DNA from: Fragilaria crotonensis | Taxonomy: Eukaryota > Bacillariophyta > Fragilariophyceae > Fragilariales > Fragilariaceae | Assembly: GCA_022925895.1 (NCBI GenBank) | Contig: JAKSYS010000332.1 | Coordinates: forward strand, 1-64,000 | Direction of reading: 5' to 3' | DNA length: 64,000 nt | Translations under genes and position numbers: made by a program | Notes under the pieces: generated by a model | The model's input: only the letters and a program-made list of their open reading frames with translations | The model's database searches: none | What the model was told of the DNA's origin: nothing | Part shown: piece by piece, positions 11,126 to 23,434 of the stretch | Layout of the letters: every line of letters begins with the position of its first letter | How positions within the stretch are numbered: the stretch's first letter is position 1

Positions 11126-14100
11126 CGCTTCCTCTGGCTAAGTATAAGCCAAGTGCTTTATTCTTGACCTTTCAAGCTCACCTGCAAGCCCAGTGCTGCT
11201 TTCCTTGATCAATCAGGATCATTTCAAGTCAAGTACTTCATTTGAGCTTCAAGGTCAACCATGGCTGCTCCAGCCCTCATTTTGCATTGGCTCCAGCCTT
11301 TGCTAATCCTGATGTCTCAACTACTCTGAGCAGGCTGCTGCCAAGCCTTCAAGTCTGGTACTGAGGCTTTGTCCATCAAGTTTGACTGCAAGTCAGACAA
11401 TCTTCAGCTCTTCCTTGATCAAACCAGGGATAGATCCATAGTCTTTGATTGGCTCAACATTCTTAGCATTCCCATTCAAGGCAATGTGGCTAATTCCAAG
11501 GATCTCATTGAGTCTTATGGAGAGATCTCCTATGAGGAGGTCAGAGCTCATGCCCTCACCTACATGCATGAGGATGCCAGAAGCTCAAGATTCCTTCATG
11601 ATGTACCATTGTTCATGAACTCTTTGACTGATGCTGCTCAAAAGCAGTCAGACCAGAGGCAATGTTCATCCCTTCATCTTTGGAGGTAAAGGATCAGGTC
11701 CAGTCCTCCTCAAGGTCATTATCATGGTCTCACATGTGGATACCAGCCACCATCACTAGTGTCCGACCAAGCTCCAGTCTTGATCATGCCATGCGCGATA
11801 TCGATTCTGACATTGAACTCTTTAATGATATGTCCTGGATTGGTCAGCAAGTTTCTGCCAGGGGTGAACAAACCCAAGATCTCCTGTGAATCTGTTCAAA
11901 GGTTAAGGCCTGCAAGGATGCTGAGTTTGTGGACTACATCAAGAAGAAGGAAGACTTCATGAAGAAAAGTTGAGTATCAACAGCTCATGGACTGGGCTCT
12001 CAACAAGTTCAAACCAGGAAAGAGTCAGAGCAGTGGTGCCTCAAGACTACAGAGGAGGAAACTATCATTGCCTTGCAATCCCAAGTCAAAACCTCATGTC
12101 CAATCAGAAGAAACCTAATCCAGCAAGTGGCAAGTCCAGTGGAGGAGGTGGAAAGAAGGACAACAAGCAGGGAAACAAGCACAAGGGTAAAGGCAAGTTC
12201 AGAGTTGAGGATCTTCCAGCATGGGCTGTTCATCCAAGGAATAGAGCAGTCCAAGACTGTTGAAGGCAAGGACTACCATTGGTGCCCCAATCAACAGGTG
12301 GATCACAATGCCTCTGACTGTAAGGGTATTGGTTTCAAAGGTGGTCCTGGGAAGATCAAGGCAACAAGGGTCAGACTCAAGCAGCCTAATGAACTGGTCA
12401 AAGGCCACAGCCATCCCGATGATGATGAATGATGGGATGCCCAATGGACTGCGTGTTCATTGGGCTGGATTGGTGGCAGAGATGGTGCGCAGACGGTGCT
12501 ACCTCTTCAGCCATGGCTTGAGGCCATTGTCCATCTAGTCCAGGTGTGGGTTACCAATCCAAATTCAAGCAAGCCTGGAAAGGTGAGAAATTGAAGGTAC
12601 ACCCCAGTCACAGTGTCTGAATATGTCAAGCCGGATGCATGATGGGAGTTTCAGCATGCAACCAAGACCAAGACCTTGATGAAGGCAAAGGCCAAGATAC
12701 AAAAGGATTCCACCTTAACTCAACTGCCTGACAGCAGTCATTGCAATGAAGGCAGGCAAGCCCACCAAGATGAAGCAGCAAGCTTTGATACTGATTCCAA
12801 GGCTATTTGATTGACAACTGTGCATCCTATTGCATTTCCAATGACAAGAAAGACTTCATCACCTTCTCAAGAGGGTCAACAAAAAGTTGAAGGGGTTGGG
12901 TGGAACACTTACTGAGATCTACTAGGGACTATCAAGTGGTCAATTGAAGATGATACAGGAGTTCTCATGACATTGTCATTCCACATGGGCTCTATGTCAA
13001 GGATTCACCTTCAAAGCTGTTGTTCCACAGCATTGGGCCCAGACTGCCCAAGACTTCAAGCCTTTGCCAAGAGGCACATGGTGTGCAACATACCATGACA
13101 GCATTCAACTACACTGGGCCCAAAGACAGCACACCAAAACAGTGAGGTTGAACCAGGGAGGGCAACACAACCATGTATACTGCTCCAAGCTACAGCCACC
13201 TTCTGCAACATGTGTGAGGTGGGACTGATGAGGATGACCTATCATTAACATGGAAACCCATCTCATCCCTGATGATGAAAATGAAGACTGTCAGGAACCT
13301 CTTCATCAACCAGAAGCACCAGATAATCATCCCAAGGTGGATTGGAGTCATCCTCCAAATACACCAGTCTCATTTGACCTTGATGCTACTGACCGCACCG
13401 ACTTGCCAGTCGTCATTGACGACGAAGAGGACACTGCCGTTCATGAGAACCCTGCTGCAGAGTTCCTTCGCTGGCATCACTGTTGAATCATGTCGGTGCC
13501 AAAATGCAAAGCATGGGCTGCGCGGTTTGTTCTCGAAGAAGTTGGCCAAGTGCCAAGTTCCAACCTGCACCAGCTGCTTATATGGAAAGCCACCAGAAGA
13601 CCATGGAGAACCAAGCCAAAGGGTGGTCAACAAGGTGGAAAACTTCGAACAGCCTCAGAGCCGGACAGTATCAGCATCGATCAGTTGGAGTCCAGTACCC
13701 AGGGCTCATTGCCCAAATCAAGGGTTGGCTCACCAAGAAAGGTACAAGGTGGCAACAATCTTTGTGGATCACTTCAGTGGTTTGTCCTACATCCACCTTC
13801 AGAAGTCAACCAATGCAGATGAAACTCTTGAAGCAAAGCTGGCCTTTGAGAGGTATGCTTCCAAGTTCAAGGTCCAAGTCAAGAGTTATCAAGTTGACAA
13901 TGGCAGGTTTGCAGAGAACAAGTTCATGGCATGTCAAGGAAGCAGGTCAGACAATCACTTTCTGTGGAGTCAATGCTCATTTTCAGAATGCTGTGGCAGA
14001 AAGAAGGATCAGACTTTGCAAGACCAAGCAAGAACTATGTTGATTCATGCTCAGCACATGGCCTAAGGCTATTGATGCACATCTCTGGCCTTATGCTCTC

Positions 14101-16456
14101 AGAGTGGCTAATGAAATTCACAACTCTACACCAACAATTGGAAGAGTGGATCACAAGTCCCTTTGAGTTGTTTGCAAGGTCTGAAGTCACCCAAATCTGA
14201 ATCATTTTCAACCTTGATGTCCTGTGTTTGTCCGACAACAAGATGCAATCTGGCCAGAAATTGCCCAAGTGGGAGTCAGATCGTGATGGGAGTCTACCTT
14301 GCATATCCATGCAGCATGCCTGCAGTGTGGCTCTTGTTCTCAACCTCAAGACTGGCCATGTCTCTCCCCAGTTTCATGTCACATTTGATCCCAAGTTTGA
14401 GACAGTCAGGCAGTCACTGGGCAACCTGTCACCTCCATCAGAATGGCAGAAGCTTTTGTGGATTCAAGGCCTATCAACTTCCAGGCTTCAAGGCATCAAG
14501 CAATCAGCTCAAGCTCAAGGTTTGCAACGCGGATGTCCCCTTCATGAATTTGATCTGAACCTGGAGAGAATCGGTCAATGAGGGAGAGGCTCAAGCATCT
14601 CAAACACCACTTCCAGTTTCTGAGGGAACAAGGGAAGAACTTCCTGTCCATCTAGGAGGTCCCAAGGCTCAACAAGATCCCAGGGCTGCATCAACAAAAG
14701 TCTCTGATGAACCTTCCAGCAAGGCAGGATCCAAGGTCTTGATGTGTGGCACAACTTTGAAGCCAAGCTGGGAGGACAAGCTTCCTTATTATGTGGCCTG
14801 AAGCTATCAAAGAGTGGATGGACATTGAGGAGAGCAGCATCCCATGCTGGCTTTCGCCGCCTCCGCAGATCCCGACACGATGTACTACCATGAGGCCATG
14901 AGGGAGCCAGATCGCGTCGAATCATCAAGGCAATGGAGAAGGAGGTCAAGAGTCACACCGAAACGAAGTTTGGGAGTTGGTCCAAGGTCATCAGTCCCTC
15001 CAGGAACCAAGATTCTTCCAGTGTAATATGAAGCGCAAGCGCAGAATTGCCAAGAGAAGTTTACAAGGGAAGGCAAGGCTCAACATTGATGGATCCAAGC
15101 AAGAGGAAGGTGTCAACTACTGGGAAACATTCTCACCAGTGGCATCATGGGCAGCCATCAGGATGGTGCTCATCACAACCTTGATCTTGATGGCACACCA
15201 AACAAATCGATTTTGTGTTGGCCTACACCCAAGCAGAGGTGGAGTGAACTCTACATGGCCGTCCCAAAAGGCTTTGAGGTGAGGGGGACTATGTCCCTGC
15301 TGAAGAATCTTTGGTCAGAAGCAAGCTGGCAGAGTGTGGAACCAGCATCTGGTGGACAAGCTCAAGGAGGTTGGTTTCATTCCAAGTGAGATTGATGAAT
15401 GCCTCTTCTACAAAGGGAAGTCAGTTTTGTTCTCTACACGGATGATTCCATTCTGGGGACCAGATGAACAAGAGTTGGAGGACATTATCCAAGAGATGAA
15501 GTCAGTTGGCCTTAACCTACAGTGGAAGGAGACATCTCAGACTTTCTTGGAGTTCAAATTGACAGAGTCAATGCGACCACCTTCAACCTCTCTCAACCCA
15601 CCTCATCAATGATGTCATAAAGAGCTCAGACTGATGGGAAGAATGTGGCAATCAAGAAAACCACAGGAGCTTCAGCAAGACTCTCACCAGGCATCTGATT
15701 CTCCACCATTTGATGATCACTTCAATTATCGCTGCGGTCATTGGTCAGATGAACTATCTGGAGAAGTGTTCACATTGACATCTCATGTGCAGTCCACCAA
15801 GGAGCAAGGTTTGTGTCCAACCCAAGGTTCCAACATGGCAAGGCATTGAAGTGGTTGGGGAGGTACCTGGTTGTCTAAGGACAAGGCATGATCTATTCCC
15901 CAGCAATCAAAGCTTTGATGTCTATGTGATGCATCATTCACAGGGGATTGGGACCCAGAGAATGCAGGATGGGATCCAGACACAGCAAGGTCAAGAACTG
16001 GCTATGTCATCCTTTATGCCTCATGTCCAGTCATATGGGCATCCAAGCTTCAGTCTGAGATTGCTCTATCAACAACAGAGAGTGAATATTTGGCAATTTC
16101 AACAGCCACAAGAGAAGTGCTACCATTGATGGAGTTGGTGCAAGAAATGCAGAGCATGGATGTGGATTGACAGCGACAACACCAAAGCTCCATTGTCGGG
16201 TTTTTGAAGACAACAGCGGCGCCATTGAGCTGGCTACAAGCGTCAAGAACTGAAGATGCGTCCCAGAACGCGCCATATCAACACCAAATACCACTTTCAG
16301 GAACAAGGTTCAAGATGGCACTATTTCTATTCATTCTGTAGCAACTGAGGGGACATGCTTGCAGATATCCTCACCAAGATCTGCAATGAAGAGACTCACA
16401 CCAAGTTGCGCAAGCAATTGATGGGTTGGTAATCAAGGACTGCCGAAAGGAGGGAG

Positions 16457-17020
16457 TAAAAGAAAAGATACAGTATTGGCGCCTACCGTCGTGGATCATA
16501 CTTACCTCTTCCTTCCGTCCGCTCGTCAACCAAAGTTCTCGTGAGTCACGGTTCGGTTCTCTTCGCACAGAAGATTGAGTCACGCTTCATGTCGCGTTCT
16601 CGAAGTGTTTGCGTCATTGTTCTTCGGTCATTGTCGGATGTCTGCGGACACATAAATGGGAAGCACAATCGCCAGCCGACATCACAAGAGAACACAAACT
16701 GGTGCATCATCAAATCTACATTTTACATGCTTTATATCTTCATTATATTCATCTGGGATTCAGTATCTTTCAACCAACCATTCTACCATGGGATTCTGAA
16801 GAACTAACAAAAGAAACAATCAAGGAACAACCAGAGAACAGAGAGAACAAGAAAGGCAGCTTCAGAGCTCTCATTCAGTCATTCCAAAAAACTGTGTCTG
16901 CATGTTTATACATCTACAATTAGTAAAACAAATTGCTACCAAAGAGTACAAACGCTCCTGCGATAACTAATTCGTCGTTAGCCCTTGTTTGCAGTCTCAA
17001 ACACTGCGAATAAAACTTTA
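16457..17020 (+). repeat. 3' LTR of copia element 1
   Basis: The right-hand LTR, preceded by a purine tract GAAAGGAGGGAG at 16445-16456 that fits a plus-strand priming site. It ends at CTTTA next to TCCTGGGG, where the coding region of the minus-strand transposase begins to be read. Confidence 0.8.
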
Positions 17021-19717
17021 TCCTGGGGATGTCCACGTCGGTGAATACAACTGACAATACGACATGGGAAGTCATCCAAATTTCCTTGATCGTCTTCAAA
17101 CCGAATCAATGCCCAATCATACCAGGGATATCCATCACCTCGAAAATTTGGATGGGCTCGAATGGAAATGCACTTCTCTTCTGAATCAACTTCGTACTTT
17201 GTGTATTCAGTGCTACACTCTATCGTACCCTCCCCATTCTCATCCAAGTCAGTTTCACTGTACGATTGCACTATGAAAAGTGCAAGATTTGGTTCGAGGT
17301 TGATGGGTTCCCTTGTTTCCGTTATGAAAACAACTTCACGAACCAAACAATTGTTCTGATTGGGATCACGGAAGCATCGGATGTGATAGCGAGTGCCACG
17401 ACCTACTTCTTTCGTTGCTAGTGGACGTGATGTGTTGAGGGAGCGTTTTTCACGGAATTCTTCTGCAAACACGGCGTGCATTGTGTCAATGACTAATGTG
17501 TCGGCAATTCTCCGTGCGCACTGCTGGTCTATCGTCTGAATGCACTTTTGTGAACGACGAGCAGGGCGCTTTGCATGGGCCTTGTGATGTTCCTCGGGTC
17601 GTGAGGCATTGTAACCACGAGGTGCTCCAAACGTAGAAATGAAACGGACGATGTGTTTCAATTCGTGGAATTTTGACACCTTCCAGCCATTACCAGCATC
17701 TCGTGGGAGGTACTTCAGAATAAGAGACATGAGCCGTGTAATTGCATTTTCTGCCAAGGCTGCCTCCCCAACTTTATCTCCTCCTATAGCGTCCCAATAG
17801 GTATCAGCATCCAGCCATGCCTCGAAGCACAGAAGGCATTCCATTGTACCCAGGACTGCCGGAAGATCGGGGATGTACCTTGAGATGGCATGCCATACCT
17901 CAGCCTGCATAGTCAGTGCAGCGAAAAGGAACAAAGTACCTGATTGTTCCGAGCACTCAATAAGTGTTAGGTTGGTGATGCCGCGTGCGAAATCAGTTCG
18001 AGGAAAATCTTGACGAATAGTTTGGAGGCATGTGACGTCAAATTTAAGTGCCATGTCATCAAGGATTGCCAAGATCTCGGCGCCAAGAAAAGTCTTGAAT
18101 GACTCAAGTACATACATGATGACACCATGCTGTACAGTATGCATGACATCAATGACAGCACACATGAAGATGCCATGAGGATTATGTCCCATCTGGACAC
18201 GGTTGAAGGCATTGTCAACCCTATACATCGAGAGCTGCTGAAGAAGATCGTCTGTCCCATTGCGACATGCATCATTGACATAATCCATGCGAAGAAAAGA
18301 ACACTCAACATTTGGATTGTCAAGATCGTCAAATACACAATCACAGGACCGATGGTGACGCGGTGTACTTCTATGGTGACTGTTTGTACGGCAGCAAAGT
18401 TGATCGCCTTGCTTACCATCATTAATCACAAAAAGCAGTGGACAAACAATATCAACAACCACCCACTGACCGCCAAGTTTCAAAGGAACATTCCGCAAAC
18501 GACAATCATTTCCAGCTTGTGCCTTTGACATGCCATTCAAAATAACGTCCATCACTGCATGAAAATTACGTGGTGCGTCCTTTGACTGTGCGTTATTGGC
18601 TTGAGAGTTCATTGCGGATGATCGTCCGCGATTCAAGTCGGGAACATAGCCTAGTACTCGCCAGGATGTGCTCTTTCTCCTGAGCTTCTCAGTGAAGAGA
18701 GATGTTGAAGGACACAGGACACACTTCAACATGCCCCTTGCTGTCAATGGCAGTCCCATCAATATAGAGGATGATAGGGACAAGTAGCTGATTCTTTCGA
18801 GTGATAAGTTCATGATAGAGCTCACGGTAGCGGCTTCCAGTGTGTGCCTCACCAATTTTGTTGTTGCGTGGGAGGTACATTGACGTGGGATCCTCGTGGT
18901 TAAGCACAAGATTTTCTGGTGCCATCAAGTCTTCATCCTGTAGCAACGACAAAGGATGGGAGCAAAGTCAAAGCAAGCAATCTGTTGAGGTTTGTCACGA
19001 TCTTCAAGGGCAATGGAGATCACCTGGGGAGATGGTGGTGTGAATGTTGCAAAGCCTGATACATCCATCGGATGTTCGCTTTCCTGGACATAGCTTTTGG
19101 CTTGAAGTCAAAGCCGCTAGACTTTGCATTGTAAGCCCACATTAAAACTTTGTGCAGCATAGTCAGGACACTGGGCGTCCTCCAGAATCTTTAAAAGTTC
19201 AACAATGCATCGATGTTCAACATCATGTTGCAAAACCATCACTGCATGCCTCTCATTTGCACGAATGCTCCATCAACGCATGGACAACTGCAGGAGATGC
19301 AGTATTGTCAATTCCAGGAAAGAGTGTCGTTGTTATTAGTTGATCTAACTGCTGGGCGTTAAAACACATTTCATTCTTGTCATTTTCATTGTCATCATCA
19401 TCATCGTTGCCGTCGTCATAGCCAGTTGTTCCATAGTCAAATTCTTCGAATGGCATGTGCGTGGGAGGATTTGTGTCCATTCCTGGATTCAGGCGGGTTG
19501 ATTCTACACCATAACAGGGACGTCGCACTGTCGAAACAATTTCGGGGCAACCATCCACGCTTGCCCGAGTTCCTGACTGCTGCCTTTCCATGTAATCCTT
19601 ACAGGATGAACTCCGCCAAAGGTGCATACGCAGTCCGCGTTCAGATTTAAACCTAGCATAGCAATTGATGTTAAAGCAATCAAACATGACAATTGTCAAC
19701 AATGCCTGATGGTGCAA
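16978..19717 (-). pseudogene. Plavaka-like (CACTA-group) transposase
   Basis: The N-terminal part (19717-19253) has a zinc-finger-like segment with CYARFKSERGLRMHLWRSS and an Asp-rich tract. The middle (18952-18689) reads LVPIILYIDGTAIDSKGHVE, the Asp-containing strand typical of Plavaka transposases. The long open frame ending at 16978 contains LGYVPDLNRGRSS, PLLFVINDGKQGDQLCCRT, HELKHIVRFIS and HHKAHAKRPARRSQK, all in the order seen in that family. Frame changes near 18.7 and 18.95-19.25 kb break it. The last codons, ending FETANKG, lie inside the copia LTR, so the natural C-terminus has been replaced. Known role of the family: cut-and-paste transposition. It is the likely transposase of the 18.8-kb element. 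Confidence 0.75.
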
Positions 19718-19719
19718 CT

Positions 19720-20660
19720 TTGAGGTCTATTTTCTGAATTCACAACACAAGATGCATACTGCAACAAATTTTGGCGCGAGACATAGGCAACATAATCCTG
19801 AGTCTGGCGCGTGAAGAAAATTGCGCGGCATCCTTGGAACTTGAGCATGAGTGAACATTGGCCCAGGTGACCCATTACAGAGAATTCAAGATAAATTACC
19901 ATTGAATAATGCACAAAGAGTTATTATTGTAAAACAATATCTACAACAAAGCTACAAATATCTGAAAATCATACATTGCCAATAAATAGGAGAAATGTGT
20001 TTTGTTGTTCATATATATTTACAATAAAGCAAACATTTCTCAGAAATAAGTAGAAATTGATGGAATATGTGATTAAAACCCACCGGGTGAAGTACAAACC
20101 AGAGATTTGGGCTCCCTGATGCAGGATTGAAGAATGCCCGTGGCGATGAGCGGCAAGAACAGCACGACGGTACTGGTGCTGACAACAATGCATTGGAAAC
20201 AGCGGTAGCAAAGGTACCTGTGGAGGCAGCATGGGACTCGGATGACGAAAATGAGTCGTAGTTGCTTGTGATTGCGACAGCTGCTGCTGGCAGCCATAGT
20301 TCATTAAATGCATTAAAATGGTGAATGTTATGAAAACAAATGGCTAGGTTGATACAATGTATGCTGAAATGAGAACACCGCAATGCGTAAAGAACAAATA
20401 TATATGGTGACTTGGCAAAATATATGTCCAAGGTATAGCATGATATCGCCATATGTGATTTTTTATAACTATTTCATTTAAGAAACAAATATGTTGAAAA
20501 ACTATTTGATATGTAATAATATGTGTCACATTGTGAATACAATATTGCACCTAAATTGTGAAAAGATACAATATATGTTTGAGACAACATATGTGTTAGC
20601 CACTTAACATACATGTGCAGAACTTGCGATAGGGATGTCATTATCCGGTAACAATTCAAA
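19720..20660. other. Right subterminal region
   Basis: Minus-strand reading gives a Ser/Ala-rich stretch near 20300-20080 (for example SSSESHAASTGTFATAVS) that could be an upstream exon of the transposase gene, but I cannot show splicing. From 20330 to 20660 the sequence is AT-rich with repeated AACATAT words, the complement of the motif at the left end. Confidence 0.35.
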
Positions 20661-20661
20661 G

Positions 20662-20696
20662 CTTAAAAAATAGTTAACATATCCCACCTTCTGATG
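20662..20696 (-). repeat. Right terminal inverted repeat of the 18.8-kb element
   Basis: The complement reads CATCAGAAGGTGGG followed by ATATGTTAACTATTTTTTAAG, matching the left end except for the extra bases present there. The outer TA at 20697-20698 is the second target copy. Confidence 0.8.
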
Positions 20697-22569
20697 TAGC
20701 TGTTCCAATACCCACCGTTTGTTGTACCGATGAGAAGGCTCCGCACAAACGGTGATTCTTTCAGGGGAGCCTTGCATGTGGTCAAATGTATACTCATTGC
20801 TGCCACGACTTTGTCAATGTAATCGGTGCCGTAGCAAAGGTGGTTGATGGCATTCAATTGTGCAGGACTTACTGGCATCCCAAATCCTGAATCTCTCAAT
20901 ACAAAAGCCGATATCATGAGTCCCTCGCCAAGTGATTTTGGGATGAGTCCTCGTTCTTGATAAGGGCCCAAGTCTTTGATGGGAAGATGAATTGCGAGAA
21001 AACACTCTCATCTTGGCCAAAGACTTTAATCGGCATAGATCCATGCGGTGCTCGGTTACTCATGCTAGGGTTATCAAATACTAATGGCTCGCCGCCAGCA
21101 GCTTTGCCTTGCTTACTAGTACAGTATTCCACGTGAAACTCAACATACGATTGATTGTTCTCATCATTAAATCGATATCCATACTCAGGATTTAGGATTT
21201 TATGAGTTGTCTCCAACTCACGTTGCGAGACACGTATCCATCGCAAACATCAAGGCTCCACATCTGTCAAATACGTCTCACAGAAAGCTTTTCGGGATGC
21301 AACAACATCACTGCGTTCGTGCCCATTCATCGACGTAGTATCCTTTCCGCTGATATTCGTACCTAAACCCGAGATGGTGTAGCCACCGCCAGCAGGTTGG
21401 AATACTCAGCATCTTGATTTTATGTTGGTTCATGAATGCTTGCATCGTCAACATTGAAATGTCTTGTCCGGCGTTTGTAGTACTGGTGTCACAGCTTCGT
21501 AATACATCGGACCGCCACTGCTCAAACAGCTTCGGCAACAGAATTTTGTGGCAAAAGCCATGAAACCATTCAACAGTCAGAGCAGTCAGGTTCTTCACCC
21601 CAAACTGAATTATATCGTCGATAGCAACCGGGTACTTCTCGAATAAAAGTGGCAAAGGCTTCTTGCCACATCGTACTGCATGATTTGGATGCGGGAAACT
21701 GCCCTCTAGTCGAAGTATTCCATTCCAATCTTGCACTGCGCGATTGTGAGTTGGCTGCTTATTCAATTCCGAGCGGATTAAGCTGTGAGCAGGCATGCTC
21801 ACAACATTGCTCCCAAGTCCACTTATTCATATTCTTTATTGCCAGTTGATAGGCAAGGCAAAGAATTGTGGCTCGTCCTCGAACCGCAAAGATATCGGAT
21901 GGAGAGCAGAGATTTTCGGGGTCACGACCTTGCTTGAATGATATTTCGCCACCCACTTTCGCCACGATTGACCGACTGAAGAAGCTCGACACGTAGCTTC
22001 AGTAGATCTCTCACATCTAAAGGTGTACCACCAAGTTGGTGTCCCCCTCCAAACAAATTAGAAGCATCTCAACTGTTCCAGTACGATGCTAAAGAAAGAG
22101 AAGAATTCGACACGGCTTCTAGATTAGTGTCGACTGCTGTAGTAGAGGAGGAGGATGTGTCTTGCTGTTGTTCTGTTGGACACAACACACCAAGATGGTG
22201 TGGTGCAGGAGCAACAACAATGTCATCCTCACAGTTGTCTGTTCTCTGACGCTTGCTTGAAGCAGCAGGATCATCGGAGTGCTGTTCCAAAAGAACATTC
22301 TGACGAGTGCACGTCGACCTTGTCACTGGAAGCCAAAAAACATTCTTAGTTACATCCATCACACCTTCTTTCCAACTATCGCCATGGGGTGATGGATAAC
22401 AAACTTGCTTAATCTTGTCAGTCACATTATAAAATGTGGTTCGCTGAAAGATCAAACGAAAAATTCCTGTCGTATTTGTTCCATCATAGTGCAAGATCAT
22501 CTGGCCATCAAAGTCACCGCCACTCCTTCCCATTGCTGCATTAAACGCACCAACCTTTATTGAGGACAT
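20697..22569 (-). pseudogene. DDE transposase, N-terminal part (split gene)
   Basis: This is the N-terminal portion of the transposase whose C-terminal part is at 731-1919. The most upstream open frame (22569-22069, 166 aa) may be its start or a separate exon. Clear family motifs follow: FPHPNHAVRCGKKPLPLLFE (21690-21630), CWRWLHHLGFRYEYQRKGYYVDEW (given here by position, 21395-21320), then VFGQDESVFSQFIF, a catalytic-type Asp strand near 21030-20990, and GEGLMISAFVLRDSGFGMP near 20930-20870. The reading ends GGYWNSY at the element border. Stops and frame changes near 22.0 and 21.3 kb show decay. In the family the protein would carry out DNA cutting and joining. Confidence 0.75.
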
Positions 22570-23430
22570 GATAAGATGATCTATTAGGTTTGATTTTGCC
22601 AGTGCTTCAACCCAAATCTCCGCAGGTTACCACTTGTTCCAGAGTCGTCATTGGAAGGTGCTGTCAGAACAAATCTTCAAGAAGGCACTTCAAATTATTG
22701 AAGTTTTTGAGCCAACACTTTTGTCGCGTCTTGACTCCCTCATACCTTTCAAATCCTATGACAATGAAGAGGGTAAAGGCATGGGTGAGTCAAGCCGCGG
22801 TCGTTATTGTGACGATTCCGAATGTGTCAAATCTCATCGTCGACGCTGCTGCTTACCTCGTGTAAATTATTGTGCGACATGACGTCGTAAGTCAGATTTT
22901 ATCTAGTGGAATCAATCGGCGTCTAGAAAATGTATGTCATAGCAGAGGCTACCTCGCGTTTCTTTAGCATGAAACCAGCCATACAAGGACAACGGTGCCT
23001 TTTGCCATTCGTCTTTCAAATCTGGCGACCATATCCGTACTTGAACTCGTATGATAGCATGACCGTAAAAGGTTTCGGGTTTTTCACGGCACATATTTGG
23101 CATCCAATAGAAAGTCAACAACACCTGCCCTCCCACCGGCCCGTCTTGCTGTGTACCTGAAGTATACGTCGATTAATAAGTGCATTTGCCATTCTTTTTA
23201 CCCAGTACAGTAATATGGTGGTACGTGTACGAGCACAAAGTGCCAGTACCACGAACGTCATTCCCATGTCCGTAGTCCATAGTCCATGTCGTTTGATCAT
23301 GTGAAGATTAGCGCTACATCGCGTCTGTAACGATGTTCGTCCCGAACTGATTACACTCTGGTACATAGATAAGCTTGCTGCGTCGCAAAACTACTAGTCG
23401 ACGTTATGAACTCAAGACAAGTTCGTGCAA
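22570..23430. other. Spacer with unassigned open frames
   Basis: Small open frames on both strands (for example plus 22634-22882) have no motif that I recognise. The region may hold the promoter and 5' end of the minus-strand transposase gene. No repeat module is seen until about 23435. Confidence 0.35.
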
Positions 23431-23434
23431 GACA

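Larger units (their letters stand above)
10579..17020 (+). mobile_element. Copia (Ty1/copia) LTR element 1, broken
   Basis: A plus-strand copia fossil with two LTRs (10579-11125 and 16457-17020). Internal parts are in copia order: gag (about 11.37-12.43 kb), protease (about 12.8-12.9), integrase (about 13.4-14.5), reverse transcriptase (about 14.9-15.6) and RNase H (to about 16.43). It looks broken throughout, with a dozen or more interruptions. The LTRs are still clearly alike, so the insertion is moderately young. It sits at the 3' end of the Plavaka-like transposase gene. No clean target duplication is seen, so the flanks may have changed. The same family recurs at 58.87-64.0 kb. Confidence 0.85.
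1920..20696 (-). mobile_element. 18.8-kb TIR transposon with cargo, TA target
   Basis: The left end reads CATCAGAAGGTGGG (1920-1933) and the right end is its exact reverse complement (20683-20696), each flanked outside by TA. After a short length difference the inverted similarity resumes inward (ATATGTTAACTATTT... on both sides). With one TA retained, the flanks join into an open minus-strand frame reading GGYWNS-YYMAIQLEDAEDC, as expected for the interrupted transposase. Inside are a Plavaka-like transposase (16978-19717), two related cargo genes, a decayed GC-rich gene, AT-rich ends and a later copia insertion (about 6.4 kb). Without copia the element would be about 12.3 kb. The link between this transposase and these ends is inference. 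Confidence 0.8.

Noticed and set aside
18127-18528. 133-codon plus-strand open frame
   Set aside because: A shadow of the transposase reading frame on the opposite strand.
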